DNA of 15,927 nt from Minisyncoccota bacterium (GCA_028687085.1 JAQUAU010000020.1:1-15927); one strand, 5' to 3'. Counted from the stretch's first letter, positions 1 to 6,452 are shown. Notes: generated by a model not told the origin, from the sequence alone. Program-made: numbers and translations.

Positions 1-19
1 AGAAGCTAACCAACCCAGA

Positions 20-64
20 GCCATGCCGCCCCGTTCACAAAATCGGGCTGTGTGGCTTTTTTAT
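20..64 (+). terminator. Imperfect hairpin with T tract
   Basis: An AGCCA arm near 20 pairs with TGGCT near 54-58, an inner CCCG pairs with CGGG, and a run of six T follows. It looks like a rho-independent terminator for a + strand gene left of the window. The stem has internal mismatches. Confidence 0.4.
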
Positions 65-112
65 GCCGCCGGCTGCCCCTCATATAAGTTGACCAGAGAA
101 CCATCAAGTTAG

Positions 113-322
113 CTGACCACACTCACCGCAAAACTCTGTAAATGCAGTTATTACACTGCTAACGATATAATCCGCAAAGAAAAATCAAAAGAAAACCGCG
201 ACCGCCGACAATCTGCCATCAAAGAAGCAAAAAACCTGTCAGCCGCCAAAATGCCTACACGAGACATTGCACGAATCATGGGCAAGTCACCGGAGACCAT
301 CCGACTATGGCTCAAATCCTGA
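113..322 (+). pseudogene. Small HTH-protein remnant without a start codon
   Basis: The frame is open from the TAG at 110-112 to TGA at 320-322. Its end reads as a basic region followed by TRDIARIMGKSPETIRLW, which has the shape of a homeodomain-like/resolvase-type helix-turn-helix. The only ATG codons in frame are 251 and 278, inside or just before the HTH. No ATG, GTG or TTG with a ribosome binding site lies upstream, and the same frame is open from base 2 to the TAG. Either the gene is a degraded remnant, or an amber codon has split it. The family is not recognised. Confidence 0.35.
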
Positions 323-390
323 AACACAAGATGTAGTCACCTGGTGCGCTGCCAGGGGCACAACATATAGTAAAAAGCGCAGCTCATAAG

Positions 391-429
391 CTGTCCCGCG
401 GCTGTCCCGCGGCTGTCCCGCGGCTGTCA
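391..429. repeat. 11-bp GC-rich tandem repeat, about 3.5 copies
   Basis: The unit CTGTCCCGCGG is repeated three times exactly, followed by a partial copy (CTGTCAC). It lies in the gene-poor stretch 323-600. I see no coding role. Iterons near a replication origin or simple slippage are both possible. Confidence 0.85.
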
Positions 430-497
430 CGCCCGGCCACCGACTAGACACCATCACCAACGGGGCGGGCTTTCATCGAATCGACCGACAAAAAAGC

Positions 498-520
498 AAA
501 AACGTCACGCGATGTTGACG
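498..520 (-). terminator. Weak hairpin with T5 tail
   Basis: Read on the - strand, CGTCA and TGACG form a 5-bp stem with an 8-nt loop, followed by TTTTT and, 2 nt later, six more T. It lies downstream of the 601-1092 gene and may end its transcript. The rest of 323-600 holds no gene that I can support. Confidence 0.35.
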
Positions 521-581
521 CTTTCCGCCCTTCCCTCTCTGATTGGTTCGCCAAGTGAAGGCGGTTGATTGGAGGGAATGG

Positions 582-596
582 CCGGGCGAAGCCCGG
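582..596 (-). other. CCGGGC/GCCCGG hairpin after the repeat-protein gene
   Basis: A perfect 6-bp GC stem with a 3-nt loop begins 5 bases past the stop of the - strand gene at 601. There is no T tract, so it is an mRNA 3'-end or phage-DNA hairpin candidate rather than a clear terminator. Confidence 0.5.
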
Positions 597-600
597 AGAA

Positions 601-1092
601 CTACCGAGCGGAAGGAAACCGAGAAATCGCCAGATTGACCCACACATCAGGCGCAGCAGAAGGCGAAGCCTTAACCTCGTCGTCCACCAAACGATCAGCA
701 CGGACGACGCTACCATCACACAACGCCAAAAGATCAGCATAGCGACGACAATACGCAAAACGGGATACAGGGGCAGACCTCACACCAGCGGACCGGGCAA
801 AAGATGCAGACCGTGGTGTCACAGTAGCAGATGGCCAAGGTGACACAGTGGGAGCAGACCGAGGTGACACAGTGGCAGCAGGCCGGGGTAACACAGTGGC
901 AGCAAACCGAGGTGAAACAGTGGCAGCAGGCCGAGGTGTAACAGACGGCGCTGACGACTTCCCCCAACGGGGACCATTCCGCAGCGAGTATCGAAGAAAC
1001 CGATTAAAAAGAAAAGCCGCAATCAGAAAGGCGAAAAACAACAACAAATACAGCCAACGCGGATAGCCAAAAATAAACGGAAAAACCAGCAT
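601..1092 (-). CDS. Accessory membrane protein with 8-residue repeats
   Basis: The family is not recognised. I chose ATG at 1092 (163 aa) because GGGAGG lies 9 nt upstream; the frame is also open to a TTG at 1152. Residues 2-30 form one strongly hydrophobic segment rich in Phe and Leu, followed by Arg/Lys, so a membrane anchor with a cytoplasmic tail is likely. Residues about 51-96 are five or six degenerate copies of an 8-residue unit of the type SPRPAATV. The C-terminal third is Arg/Ala/Ser-rich without a recognisable domain. It lies downstream of the terminator that follows zot, outside the conserved phage core, which suggests a cargo gene. Whether the frame is really translated to its end is uncertain, because repeat slippage can shift it. 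Confidence 0.45.
   Translation of the reverse strand: MLVFPFIFGYPRWLYLLLFFAFLIAAFLFNRFLRYSLRNGPRWGKSSAPSVTPRPAATVSPRFAATVLPRPAATVSPRSAPTVSPWPSATVTPRSASFARSAGVRSAPVSRFAYCRRYADLLALCDGSVVRADRLVDDEVKASPSAAPDVWVNLAISRFPSAR
815..958. repeat. 24-bp tandem repeat, six degenerate copies
   Basis: Units of 24 bp start at 815, 839, 863, 887, 911 and 935, each near GGTGACACAGTGGCAGCAGG. The length is a multiple of three, so copy-number change keeps the frame of the surrounding - strand gene, where each unit encodes eight residues. The outermost copies are the most diverged. Confidence 0.9.
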
Positions 1093-1184
1093 AGCCCCTG
1101 CCCTCCCAACTTTGACAACCCCATAGATAGTCGATGAACGGGAAAAAGACAAGGAATGAAAAATCAGAATATAATAAAGCGCTT

Positions 1185-1216
1185 CCGACCGTTGCCGCTC
1201 AAGCGGCGACGGTCGG
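1185..1216 (-). terminator. Strong hairpin after zot, end of the phage late operon
   Basis: CCGACCGTTGCCGC and GCGGCGACGGTCGG form a 14-bp stem with one G-T pair around the loop TCAA. On the - strand it starts 10 nt past the zot stop codon and is followed by an AT-rich stretch (GCTTTATTATATTC) instead of a pure T run. Confidence 0.7.
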
Positions 1217-1226
1217 GGCGCGCAAC

Positions 1227-2144
1227 CTACGAAAACAACGAGGCGCGCGCATTGCCAATCATGCAGACCCAGTTATCAAGCTGATGCACACAATGGCGAC
1301 GATTCACCAACACGTAATCCTTATGACCTGTAATGACGACAAAATAATACGCATGACTGTTAGAAATATGGCCATATATATGGTAAGTCTTTAACTGCTG
1401 GACCACAGGGCGGGACTGTACAACCGGCAACGTATGGGGAGCAATACCGGGCAAAGACGAAGATTTAACAGAGGATTTAACCACCTTTTTTGTGCCCAAC
1501 GATGCTAAATCACCGGACGAAATCTTATGGAACAAATAAAAACCCATAACCGCAGCAAGAACAAAGAAGATGGGAATACTCCAAACCTTCCACGGAATAC
1601 GCACACCATGCGTATGGGCATCAGCGCTTTTATATGACCCAAAAACCTTTTTAGGATATTGCCAACGCTTCGATATGGCCATTTTACGACGCGCGGAACT
1701 GTCCACGTTATCAGTCCGATACTCTGGCCATTCAAAAATGGTACAAGATTTAAGGCCAAAAACACGCAAAAAATGCAAGTGACGCCCGACAACCTTGCGT
1801 ATATGGCCGTCAATCATAGTGGGATGTTGCGAGGTCATAAATACATCATAACCCTTATGTCTATGGGTAGAAAACAAATCCACCCAAGGAGGCGGAGCTT
1901 GATTAGCTGGACGGACGGGAAAAGCATATTGCGCTTCATCAAAAATAATCACCGACTTTTCCGGCAAATCGTTCCACGTTTTAGGGTCCTCAAGAGGAAA
2001 AAGGCCAGGACGTGCCGTAAAATCGAAACCGTCCAAATTATGAACATAAACCGGCCTATCCTTAAACTCTGGATTATTTAATATTTGGTGAACGGTCCAT
2101 AACGTTTTACCGGCACCAGGTACACCCGTAATTAAACTAAGCAT
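1227..2144 (-). CDS. zot: Zot/pI-family phage assembly ATPase
   Basis: The protein is 305 aa. Walker A GVPGAGKT is at residues 7-14 and Walker B VIIFDE at 65-70. HRHKGYD and TSQHP follow, as in zonular-occludens-toxin/gpI proteins. One transmembrane segment lies at about 186-206, after a basic stretch. The roughly 100-residue remainder would be periplasmic and carries Cys285 and Cys294, which could form a disulfide. The family powers extrusion of filamentous phage across the inner membrane and contacts an outer-membrane secretin; no secretin gene is present here. The ATG overlaps the stop of the upstream pVI-like gene by one base (TAATG), so translation is probably coupled. A terminator follows directly. 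Any toxin activity is not implied. Confidence 0.93.
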   Translation of the reverse strand: MLSLITGVPGAGKTLWTVHQILNNPEFKDRPVYVHNLDGFDFTARPGLFPLEDPKTWNDLPEKSVIIFDEAQYAFPVRPANQAPPPWVDLFSTHRHKGYDVFMTSQHPTMIDGHIRKVVGRHLHFLRVFGLKSCTIFEWPEYRTDNVDSSARRKMAISKRWQYPKKVFGSYKSADAHTHGVRIPWKVWSIPIFFVLAAVMGFYLFHKISSGDLASLGTKKVVKSSVKSSSLPGIAPHTLPVVQSRPVVQQLKTYHIYGHISNSHAYYFVVITGHKDYVLVNRRHCVHQLDNWVCMIGNARASLFS

Positions 2145-2488
2145 TACTCTTGACCTTTAATAAAAAATGACGAGATAGAGCCACCTTGCTGTAAACCTTT
2201 GAGCGTCAATTTAGCAATAAAGGCAGCAAAAATAATATTAACAAAACTATCAAAGCCCATCATACCAAAGAAAGAGCTAATCCAAACAAGAGACGGAGAA
2301 GAACCCGTTAACGTAGACTGAATAAGAGACTCAAGAGACGAAATACCCGCAGTGATACCCGTAACCGTCATGATACCTAAACCCAACGATATAATAATAC
2401 GCGCAAGCAAATACCGAGCGCCCCAGGCCACCAAAACACCAAGCATGGACACTAACCAAGTAGCAAACGCCGATATAACCGCACCCAT
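2144..2488 (-). CDS. pVI-like minor coat protein (DUF2523 type)
   Basis: The protein is 114 aa and very hydrophobic, with membrane segments at about 8-28, 30-50 and 75-97 separated by a Ser/Thr-rich loop, and a short polar tail. Size, topology and position between the adsorption protein and Zot match the DUF2523/gpVI-like proteins of inoviruses, which join the adsorption protein to the virion end and act in release. ATG at 2488 has GGGGG 5 nt upstream. The stop overlaps the zot start. Family assignment is from pattern and synteny, not from a search. Confidence 0.8.
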   Translation of the reverse strand: MGAVISAFATWLVSMLGVLVAWGARYLLARIIISLGLGIMTVTGITAGISSLESLIQSTLTGSSPSLVWISSFFGMMGFDSFVNIIFAAFIAKLTLKGLQQGGSISSFFIKGQE

Positions 2489-2497
2489 ACAAACCCC

Positions 2498-3724
2498 CTA
2501 CCATGCCAAGATCATAAGAGACAAAACACCGCCGCCAGTAAGAACAAAAGGACGAGTATCAGACGCTAAAGTACATAATACATTAGTAGGCAATGAAAAC
2601 GTTTTATTAAATCCAAAAGGCAAAGACACCGGCCAAGAAGGCTCAGGCGGGCAACTCTGAGGCAACCAGGACGAACCAAAACCAATAGAGGAAAACGGCA
2701 CCGTTGTATGCATACCCTGTAACGCAGCCGTTAAACCCGTAGAGCCAAAATTAACAGGCGGACCAACGAAAGGCGTCTGAGTCACAGGCAAGGTTGTTGT
2801 ATTAGTCGTGGTACAAGTACCGGCACTAGTACAAGTTTGAGTGACCACATTGTTAGTAGTCGTAACCGCAACATCAGGGCCAGAATAAGACATATTATAA
2901 GTAGGGGTTGTCGTTGTAGTAGTCGTATTACCCGCCGAATCGGTAGACGTGGACGTTGTAGCAGGACCCGTAGCCGTAGACGGACCCGTTATCGTGGAAG
3001 TCATAGGCAAGCCCTGGACCGTAGACGCAGGCAGATTCTGCAACGCCGTTAAAGAATTAGTTGCATTATTTGCAAGCATATTTGCAACTTGCGAAAGCGA
3101 AGGGGCAGGAGCAGGAGCAGAAGAAGAAGAAGAACAAGCTTCATTAAAAGGCCCAACTCCGTTACCATTCCAACTACAAACACAACTGCTAGTACCACTA
3201 CAAGACAAAACAGGATAACCCTGAGACGAACAATAAGAAGAACAAGATACACTAGTAGAAGAATAATAATTCTCATACATACTCCAAAGCGCCGACCCGC
3301 CAACAATAGCAGCACGACCCGCAGGAGTTAAACCGGCAAGGGTAGTTAACACAGGAGCAAGAGCCGCAGCAATATCCGAAGCCTTGACCATATCAGACGA
3401 ACTTATGCCCAAAATCCCAGCATTGTCACCAGCCACAGGCAAAGCCGGGGCAGGAAGATTTGCAGTAACATCACCCACAGAATCCACAACCGGAGTATTG
3501 TTTGGATTGGTAAAATAATAAAACCCAGGACCATCCGAAATGGTGGAAGGGCCAGAAGTAGAGGGTAAATTACTAAGTTCCCACTGCCCCATATTGTTAA
3601 GCATCATGTCGATAGTATTACCCGTGACAGTAGACGCGGCAAAGGAAACACTAGGGACCGAAAATAATATACATGCACACAAAAAAGATAAGAAAGAAAA
3701 AATCCCATTCCGTAAACCACACAT
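2498..3724 (-). CDS. pIII/TspB-like minor coat (adsorption) protein
   Basis: I chose ATG 3724 (408 aa): AGGGGG lies just upstream and the protein then starts with a normal Sec signal, a basic start plus a hydrophobic run ending at SVSFA, cleaved near residue 29-30. A longer start at 3793 would precede the signal. The mature protein has a Cys-rich patch around residues 155-195 (seven Cys), a long Ser/Thr/Pro/Ala-rich low-complexity middle, then a conserved C-terminal module SCPPEP...LPFGF...LC...RPFVL ending in a hydrophobic anchor. This layout matches TspB-like/pIII proteins that bind the host receptor at the virion tip. Very few residues are charged. The N-terminal receptor-binding half is the part expected to be phage-specific. 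Confidence 0.85.
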   Translation of the reverse strand: MCGLRNGIFSFLSFLCACILFSVPSVSFAASTVTGNTIDMMLNNMGQWELSNLPSTSGPSTISDGPGFYYFTNPNNTPVVDSVGDVTANLPAPALPVAGDNAGILGISSSDMVKASDIAAALAPVLTTLAGLTPAGRAAIVGGSALWSMYENYYSSTSVSCSSYCSSQGYPVLSCSGTSSCVCSWNGNGVGPFNEACSSSSSAPAPAPSLSQVANMLANNATNSLTALQNLPASTVQGLPMTSTITGPSTATGPATTSTSTDSAGNTTTTTTTPTYNMSYSGPDVAVTTTNNVVTQTCTSAGTCTTTNTTTLPVTQTPFVGPPVNFGSTGLTAALQGMHTTVPFSSIGFGSSWLPQSCPPEPSWPVSLPFGFNKTFSLPTNVLCTLASDTRPFVLTGGGVLSLMILAW

Positions 3725-3735
3725 GGCACCCCCTG

Positions 3736-3755
3736 AAAAGGGAGCCGAGGCCCCC
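3736..3755 (-). terminator. Weak hairpin between coat genes and the adsorption gene
   Basis: On the - strand GGGGGC and GCTCCC form a 6-bp stem (one G-T) with loop CTCG, followed by TTTT. It lies 7 nt after the second coat gene and 11 nt before the adsorption-protein start. The position matches the partial terminator after gene VIII in M13-type phages, which keeps coat mRNA high and downstream mRNA low. Confidence 0.55.
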
Positions 3756-3762
3756 TTAATCA

Positions 3763-3906
3763 CTACGAACGACGAGAGACAGCAACCGCCCACTTAACAG
3801 CCAGAACTCCGAAATGCACAACAACAAGAACCCCGGCAATTATACCAATGACAGACAACAACGTTGTTTGAAAATTGGCCGCATCAGTGAGAAATTGACT
3901 GTCCAC
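3763..3906 (-). CDS. Leaderless second coat protein (coat paralogue)
   Basis: This 47-aa frame starts at GTG 3906, one codon after the TAA of the major coat gene and in the same reading frame. By hand alignment its last 41 residues match the C-terminal 41 of the coat protein at 21 positions, including TDAA, FQ, AGVL and LAVKW. The hydrophobic segment and basic tail (SRRS) are kept. The signal peptide and the Gly-rich N-terminal stretch of the mature coat are missing. It could be a minor coat subunit inserted without a leader, like gpVII/gpIX of Ff phages; a readthrough extension of the coat; or a decaying duplicate. No clear ribosome binding site precedes GTG, so it would need coupled reinitiation or readthrough. 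Confidence 0.65.
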   Translation of the reverse strand: MDSQFLTDAANFQTTLLSVIGIIAGVLVVVHFGVLAVKWAVAVSRRS

Positions 3907-3909
3907 AAC

Positions 3910-4176
3910 TTAACCGCGCTTGGCGATGCTGACCACCCACTTGACCGCCAGAATACCCAAAGCGACCAAAATAAGCACACCGGCCAGCGTAGTAAGCGTA
4001 GTCGTCAAGGTAGACTGGAAACCGGCAGCATCAGTAGTCGTAGCAGCACCGATACCAAGACCAAGACCGGTACCAGTAGCATGGGACAAAACAGGCAAAG
4101 CGAACGCCGAAGCGCCAACCAAAGCCGGAGCCACAGAACGAACAGAACGAACAACCAAACCTTTAAACTTAGACAT
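3910..4176 (-). CDS. Major coat protein (pVIII-like) precursor
   Basis: The precursor is 88 aa. Residues 1-33 are a signal peptide with several basic residues, a hydrophobic core and SHA at the predicted cleavage point. The mature chain is 55 aa: a Gly/Ala/Thr start, an amphipathic stretch, one TM helix around AGVLILVALGILAV, and a short basic end (AKRG) that would face the DNA. Size and layout fit inovirus major coats such as gpVIII. AGAGGTG lies upstream of ATG 4176. The mature part has one acidic residue only, unlike the acidic N-terminus of M13 coat. A paralogue follows in frame after the stop codon. Confidence 0.88.
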   Translation of the reverse strand: MSKFKGLVVRSVRSVAPALVGASAFALPVLSHATGTGLGLGIGAATTTDAAGFQSTLTTTLTTLAGVLILVALGILAVKWVVSIAKRG

Positions 4177-4185
4177 AAATCACCT

Positions 4186-4416
4186 CTATGGACGCCAAAT
4201 AAGCCGCACAACAAGCCGCACAGCATAGGCCGCCAGGAAACCTAACACAGTAATTTCCACAAGCGACGCAAAAACCGTGCTATCCATGACGAGGGGCGGC
4301 GGAACCTCGACATATGCCCCGGAACTGCAAGAAGCAGTCACCGAAGAAGGAGCAGACGATGAAGCGGACGAAGTAACCGCCGTTACATCACTGCAAATAT
4401 ATACCCACTGAGACAC
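4186..4416 (-). CDS. Small phage membrane protein upstream of the coat gene
   Basis: The protein is 76 aa from GTG at 4416, which lies 3 nt after the stop of the preceding gene with no clear ribosome binding site, so translation is likely coupled. It begins WVYICSD, has a Ser/Thr/Ala-rich middle with a second Cys (TASCSS), and ends in one TM helix at about 48-70 followed by RLIWRP. Many inoviruses carry a protein of this size just before the coat gene, with one or two Cys near the start and a C-terminal TM; they are thought to be minor virion or assembly proteins. Function is assigned only by position and topology. Confidence 0.65.
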   Translation of the reverse strand: MSQWVYICSDVTAVTSSASSSAPSSVTASCSSGAYVEVPPPLVMDSTVFASLVEITVLGFLAAYAVRLVVRLIWRP

Positions 4417-4419
4417 GTA

Positions 4420-4740
4420 CTAACCAACCGCAGAAACAGACGCGGGCGACCGAGCATCCGACTTAACAAGGCGAGTACTGGTGATATTAATAGACGGAGC
4501 CAAAGTCTTACGGTCCGGCTCCAAGTACCACGTAACCTCATAATCACCAGGAGCCAAAGCGAGCTTAGGATGGCGACGCATAACGTGACCCTGAAAGACC
4601 CGCGCACCAGCACCCTGGTCAAGATCAAAAGGCTGCTTATACATCCTACTAAGCGGTAACTCACCTTGAGCGTCAGGAACGGCATCCTTAGCAAAATACT
4701 CAATCGTTTCCAAATCATAAAAATGCGCCATCGACTTCAT
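4420..4740 (-). CDS. Putative ssDNA-binding protein (gpV-like)
   Basis: The start is ATG 4740 (106 aa), set by AGGAGG 7 nt upstream; a longer open frame to 4782 lacks such a site. The protein is soluble-looking, with no TM or signal. Residues about 55-90 (HPKLALAPGDYEV through the INITSTRLVK strand) resemble the beta-rich C-terminal part of inovirus helix-destabilising proteins, where a short xxPGxYEV segment is followed by a basic strand. Its place between replication initiator and structural genes is the usual gene V position. Such proteins coat viral ssDNA before packaging. Similarity is weak and a different early protein is possible. Confidence 0.5.
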   Translation of the reverse strand: MKSMAHFYDLETIEYFAKDAVPDAQGELPLSRMYKQPFDLDQGAGARVFQGHVMRRHPKLALAPGDYEVTWYLEPDRKTLAPSINITSTRLVKSDARSPASVSAVG

Positions 4741-4845
4741 ATCACAACCTCCTAAAAAAAAGCAAAGAACCGCTATTGGCAAAATAAATCGCCCGAAAAA
4801 AACAAACTCAAAATCAGTACCCTACAAGTGCTAGTTCGGTGTACC

Positions 4846-4879
4846 GGAAAAGGGAGCGCTGTTAGTAGCTCCCCTTTCC
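4846..4879. other. 12-bp hairpin between rep and the ssDNA-binding gene
   Basis: GGAAAAGGGAGC and GCTCCCCTTTCC pair over 12 bp with one G-T, around a 10-nt loop. It begins 9 nt after the rep stop codon. On the - strand the second arm has TTTT inside the stem, not after it. Candidate roles are a terminator or RNA-processing site between early genes, or a viral-DNA structure (origin or packaging signal). The rest of 4741-4888 has no gene. Confidence 0.6.
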
Positions 4880-4888
4880 CCTACCCCG

Positions 4889-6157
4889 TCAGGCAACCCG
4901 ACAAAAAACCTCACGGTGCAAACGCTCGATAACATGCGGCAACGACAGCGTGTGCGCACGCTCTACCAGGGCAAGACGATCACGAGGAGGCGTAAACTGG
5001 CGCACGTTGCACGCAGACGGCGCTTGCCGTATCAGGGGCGCTCCATCCTGCAGCATGGCATCAGAGACGCCCGCAAGGCCCAACAAACGACGATGAGCGT
5101 AAAACTGGGTTTTACCGACACTCTGACGAGCAGCGGCAAAGCCAAATGCACGGACAGAGCCGTAAAATTCAAAGGCACGGCGGGCAGCGCCGGGAGTCTT
5201 GGCGACAGAAAGCAACTCAACAAGCAAAGTGTCATCAGCCATGGCAACCTCACGAGAAAATAAATGGGAAAACTCAGATTCCCAAACAGAAGAAATATTA
5301 AGAAAATCCGCTAAATAATCGACGGGAAAATAAACAATAGGATTTTTTGAACGACTGGTGGAAAGCGGGGTAAAACCTAAACGTTGAAGATACAAGGCGG
5401 CATTGTCAGCCAACTGGCCCATATGATCGGCGACAAAGTACGCAGGAAGGAGACCAAGCCGGACAGCCTGCCGAGAAAGCCACGTAGCACGAACCTGACA
5501 TTCAAAACGAGCGATAGGCTGGAATTCCTCAACCAGCGCATCAAGCGTTTGTGGATCCATGCTAAGGCACTTAGGCGGATGGGCCTTGAGGTCAGCACCT
5601 TTGCAGTAAATCTTGCCGACCTTGTAACGAGAGCCTAGCCCCTGGTACAGAGTACGACCGGACGGCGCGGCATGAATGGCCATAGGGTCATCATCCACAG
5701 CGCGAACATCGACGGAGGCGCGACGCTGGCCACGCTGGACACCGGCGACAGTATCAAACCAAGTCTCAAGGGCGGCGCGAGTACCGAAATCGTAGGAATG
5801 GGTAATATCCAGTCGGGCAACGTACCAGAGGCCAGCCCGGGGCCAGTCGTTGAGCCGAAGAACAACACCGAATACAAAATCAATCAGCCGCGACGCTGCT
5901 TCACGCAAAGTACAGGGACCGTCCACGTTATGGCCCTGGTAGACCTTAGGGGATGCTTCAATGGTAACGCGGGATCCGACAACCAAAGAAAAGCCATCGG
6001 CCCAACTCGGCATGTTGAGGCCAGTACACAGGGACCACTTTTGAATGGAACCGGTAAAGTCCGTCTGGGTCAACTTGTTCATCTGTATCTGCATCCAGCG
6101 GACAGCATCAGCGGGGAAATAATCAGCGGGTATGGTGAGGCGAAGGGTGTCAATCAC
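4889..6157 (-). CDS. Filamentous phage replication initiator (gpII/X, Phage_CRI type)
   Basis: I start the gene at GTG 6157 (422 aa): GGGAGG lies 6 nt upstream and the GTG overlaps the TGA of the preceding gene as GTGA, a typical coupled junction. The frame is open to an ATG at 6199 without support. Residues about 67-78 (IEASPKVYQGHNV) and 115-123 (RLDITHSYD) match the two most recognisable motifs of the gpII/gpX replication proteins of inoviruses. These proteins nick the double-stranded form at the origin and start rolling-circle replication. I cannot assign the catalytic tyrosine with confidence. The C-terminal half is Arg/Ala/Leu-rich and less conserved. A long hairpin lies directly after the stop. 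Confidence 0.85.
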   Translation of the reverse strand: MIDTLRLTIPADYFPADAVRWMQIQMNKLTQTDFTGSIQKWSLCTGLNMPSWADGFSLVVGSRVTIEASPKVYQGHNVDGPCTLREAASRLIDFVFGVVLRLNDWPRAGLWYVARLDITHSYDFGTRAALETWFDTVAGVQRGQRRASVDVRAVDDDPMAIHAAPSGRTLYQGLGSRYKVGKIYCKGADLKAHPPKCLSMDPQTLDALVEEFQPIARFECQVRATWLSRQAVRLGLLPAYFVADHMGQLADNAALYLQRLGFTPLSTSRSKNPIVYFPVDYLADFLNISSVWESEFSHLFSREVAMADDTLLVELLSVAKTPGAARRAFEFYGSVRAFGFAAARQSVGKTQFYAHRRLLGLAGVSDAMLQDGAPLIRQAPSACNVRQFTPPRDRLALVERAHTLSLPHVIERLHREVFCRVA

Positions 6158-6414
6158 AACAAGCCTCCCGCATGCATCAGGCCATCGTCGGCAATCCAAT
6201 CATGGGCAAAACCCAGACGACGCAGCACAAGCAAGCGGGAAAGGCGCACCTGGTAAGCTTCGAGCTTCAGAAATCCAGGCCAGCGGCGAACAAGATCGAC
6301 CTCACAGCCAGGAGGCGAAGAAATAGCAAGACCAACTACCACAGGCGACGCATAGAACCAGCACAACATAGCCTGACAAGCGGGAACGTAGAACGGTTTA
6401 TCTTTTATAATCAT
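6154..6414 (-). CDS. Unknown 86-aa early phage protein
   Basis: ATG 6414 is preceded by AGGAG at 8 nt, a strong site; the open frame reaches back to 6552 but that part is promoter and leader. The protein begins MIIKDKPFYVPACQAMLCWF, has a hydrophobic stretch with two Cys at about 10-34, then an Arg/Leu-rich half. Its stop overlaps the rep GTG (GTGA), so the two are probably made in fixed ratio. It is the first gene of the main phage transcript. Small early proteins at this position in other inoviruses are diverse (superinfection exclusion, replication control, pilus interference). I do not recognise this one. Confidence 0.7.
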   Translation of the reverse strand: MIIKDKPFYVPACQAMLCWFYASPVVVGLAISSPPGCEVDLVRRWPGFLKLEAYQVRLSRLLVLRRLGFAHDWIADDGLMHAGGLL

Positions 6415-6427
6415 TTGTCTATCTCCT

Positions 6428-6452
6428 AAAAAGGGGAGCCGGGGAAGGCTCC
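6428..6452 (-). terminator. Leader hairpin with T5 tail (attenuator candidate)
   Basis: On the - strand GGAGCC, a 6-nt loop TTCCCC and GGCTCC form a perfect 6-bp stem, then CC and TTTTT, then the AGGAG ribosome binding site of the 86-aa gene at once. A terminator-like structure between the early promoter and the first gene suggests attenuation or control of read-out. Confidence 0.55.

Noticed and set aside
161..190. Possible second dif-like site (attL) around AACGATATAATCCGC.
   Set aside because: Compared with dif, neither arm matches well; similarity is limited to AT-rich bases.
815..958. CRISPR array.
   Set aside because: The repeats are directly adjacent without spacers and encode a protein repeat.
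848..1066. A + strand frame of 72 codons across the 24-bp repeats.
   Set aside because: It is the complement of the - strand repeat gene. Strand bias of the phage and the TM-coding sequence support the - strand.
2837..3331. Several + strand Arg-rich frames opposite the adsorption gene.
   Set aside because: They are antisense shadows of a Ser/Thr-rich gene and have no ribosome binding site or domain.
3814..4245. A + strand frame of 143 codons over the coat genes.
   Set aside because: Composition is Asn/Arg/Thr/Gln-rich low complexity, and it is the complement of two real genes with leader and TM motifs.
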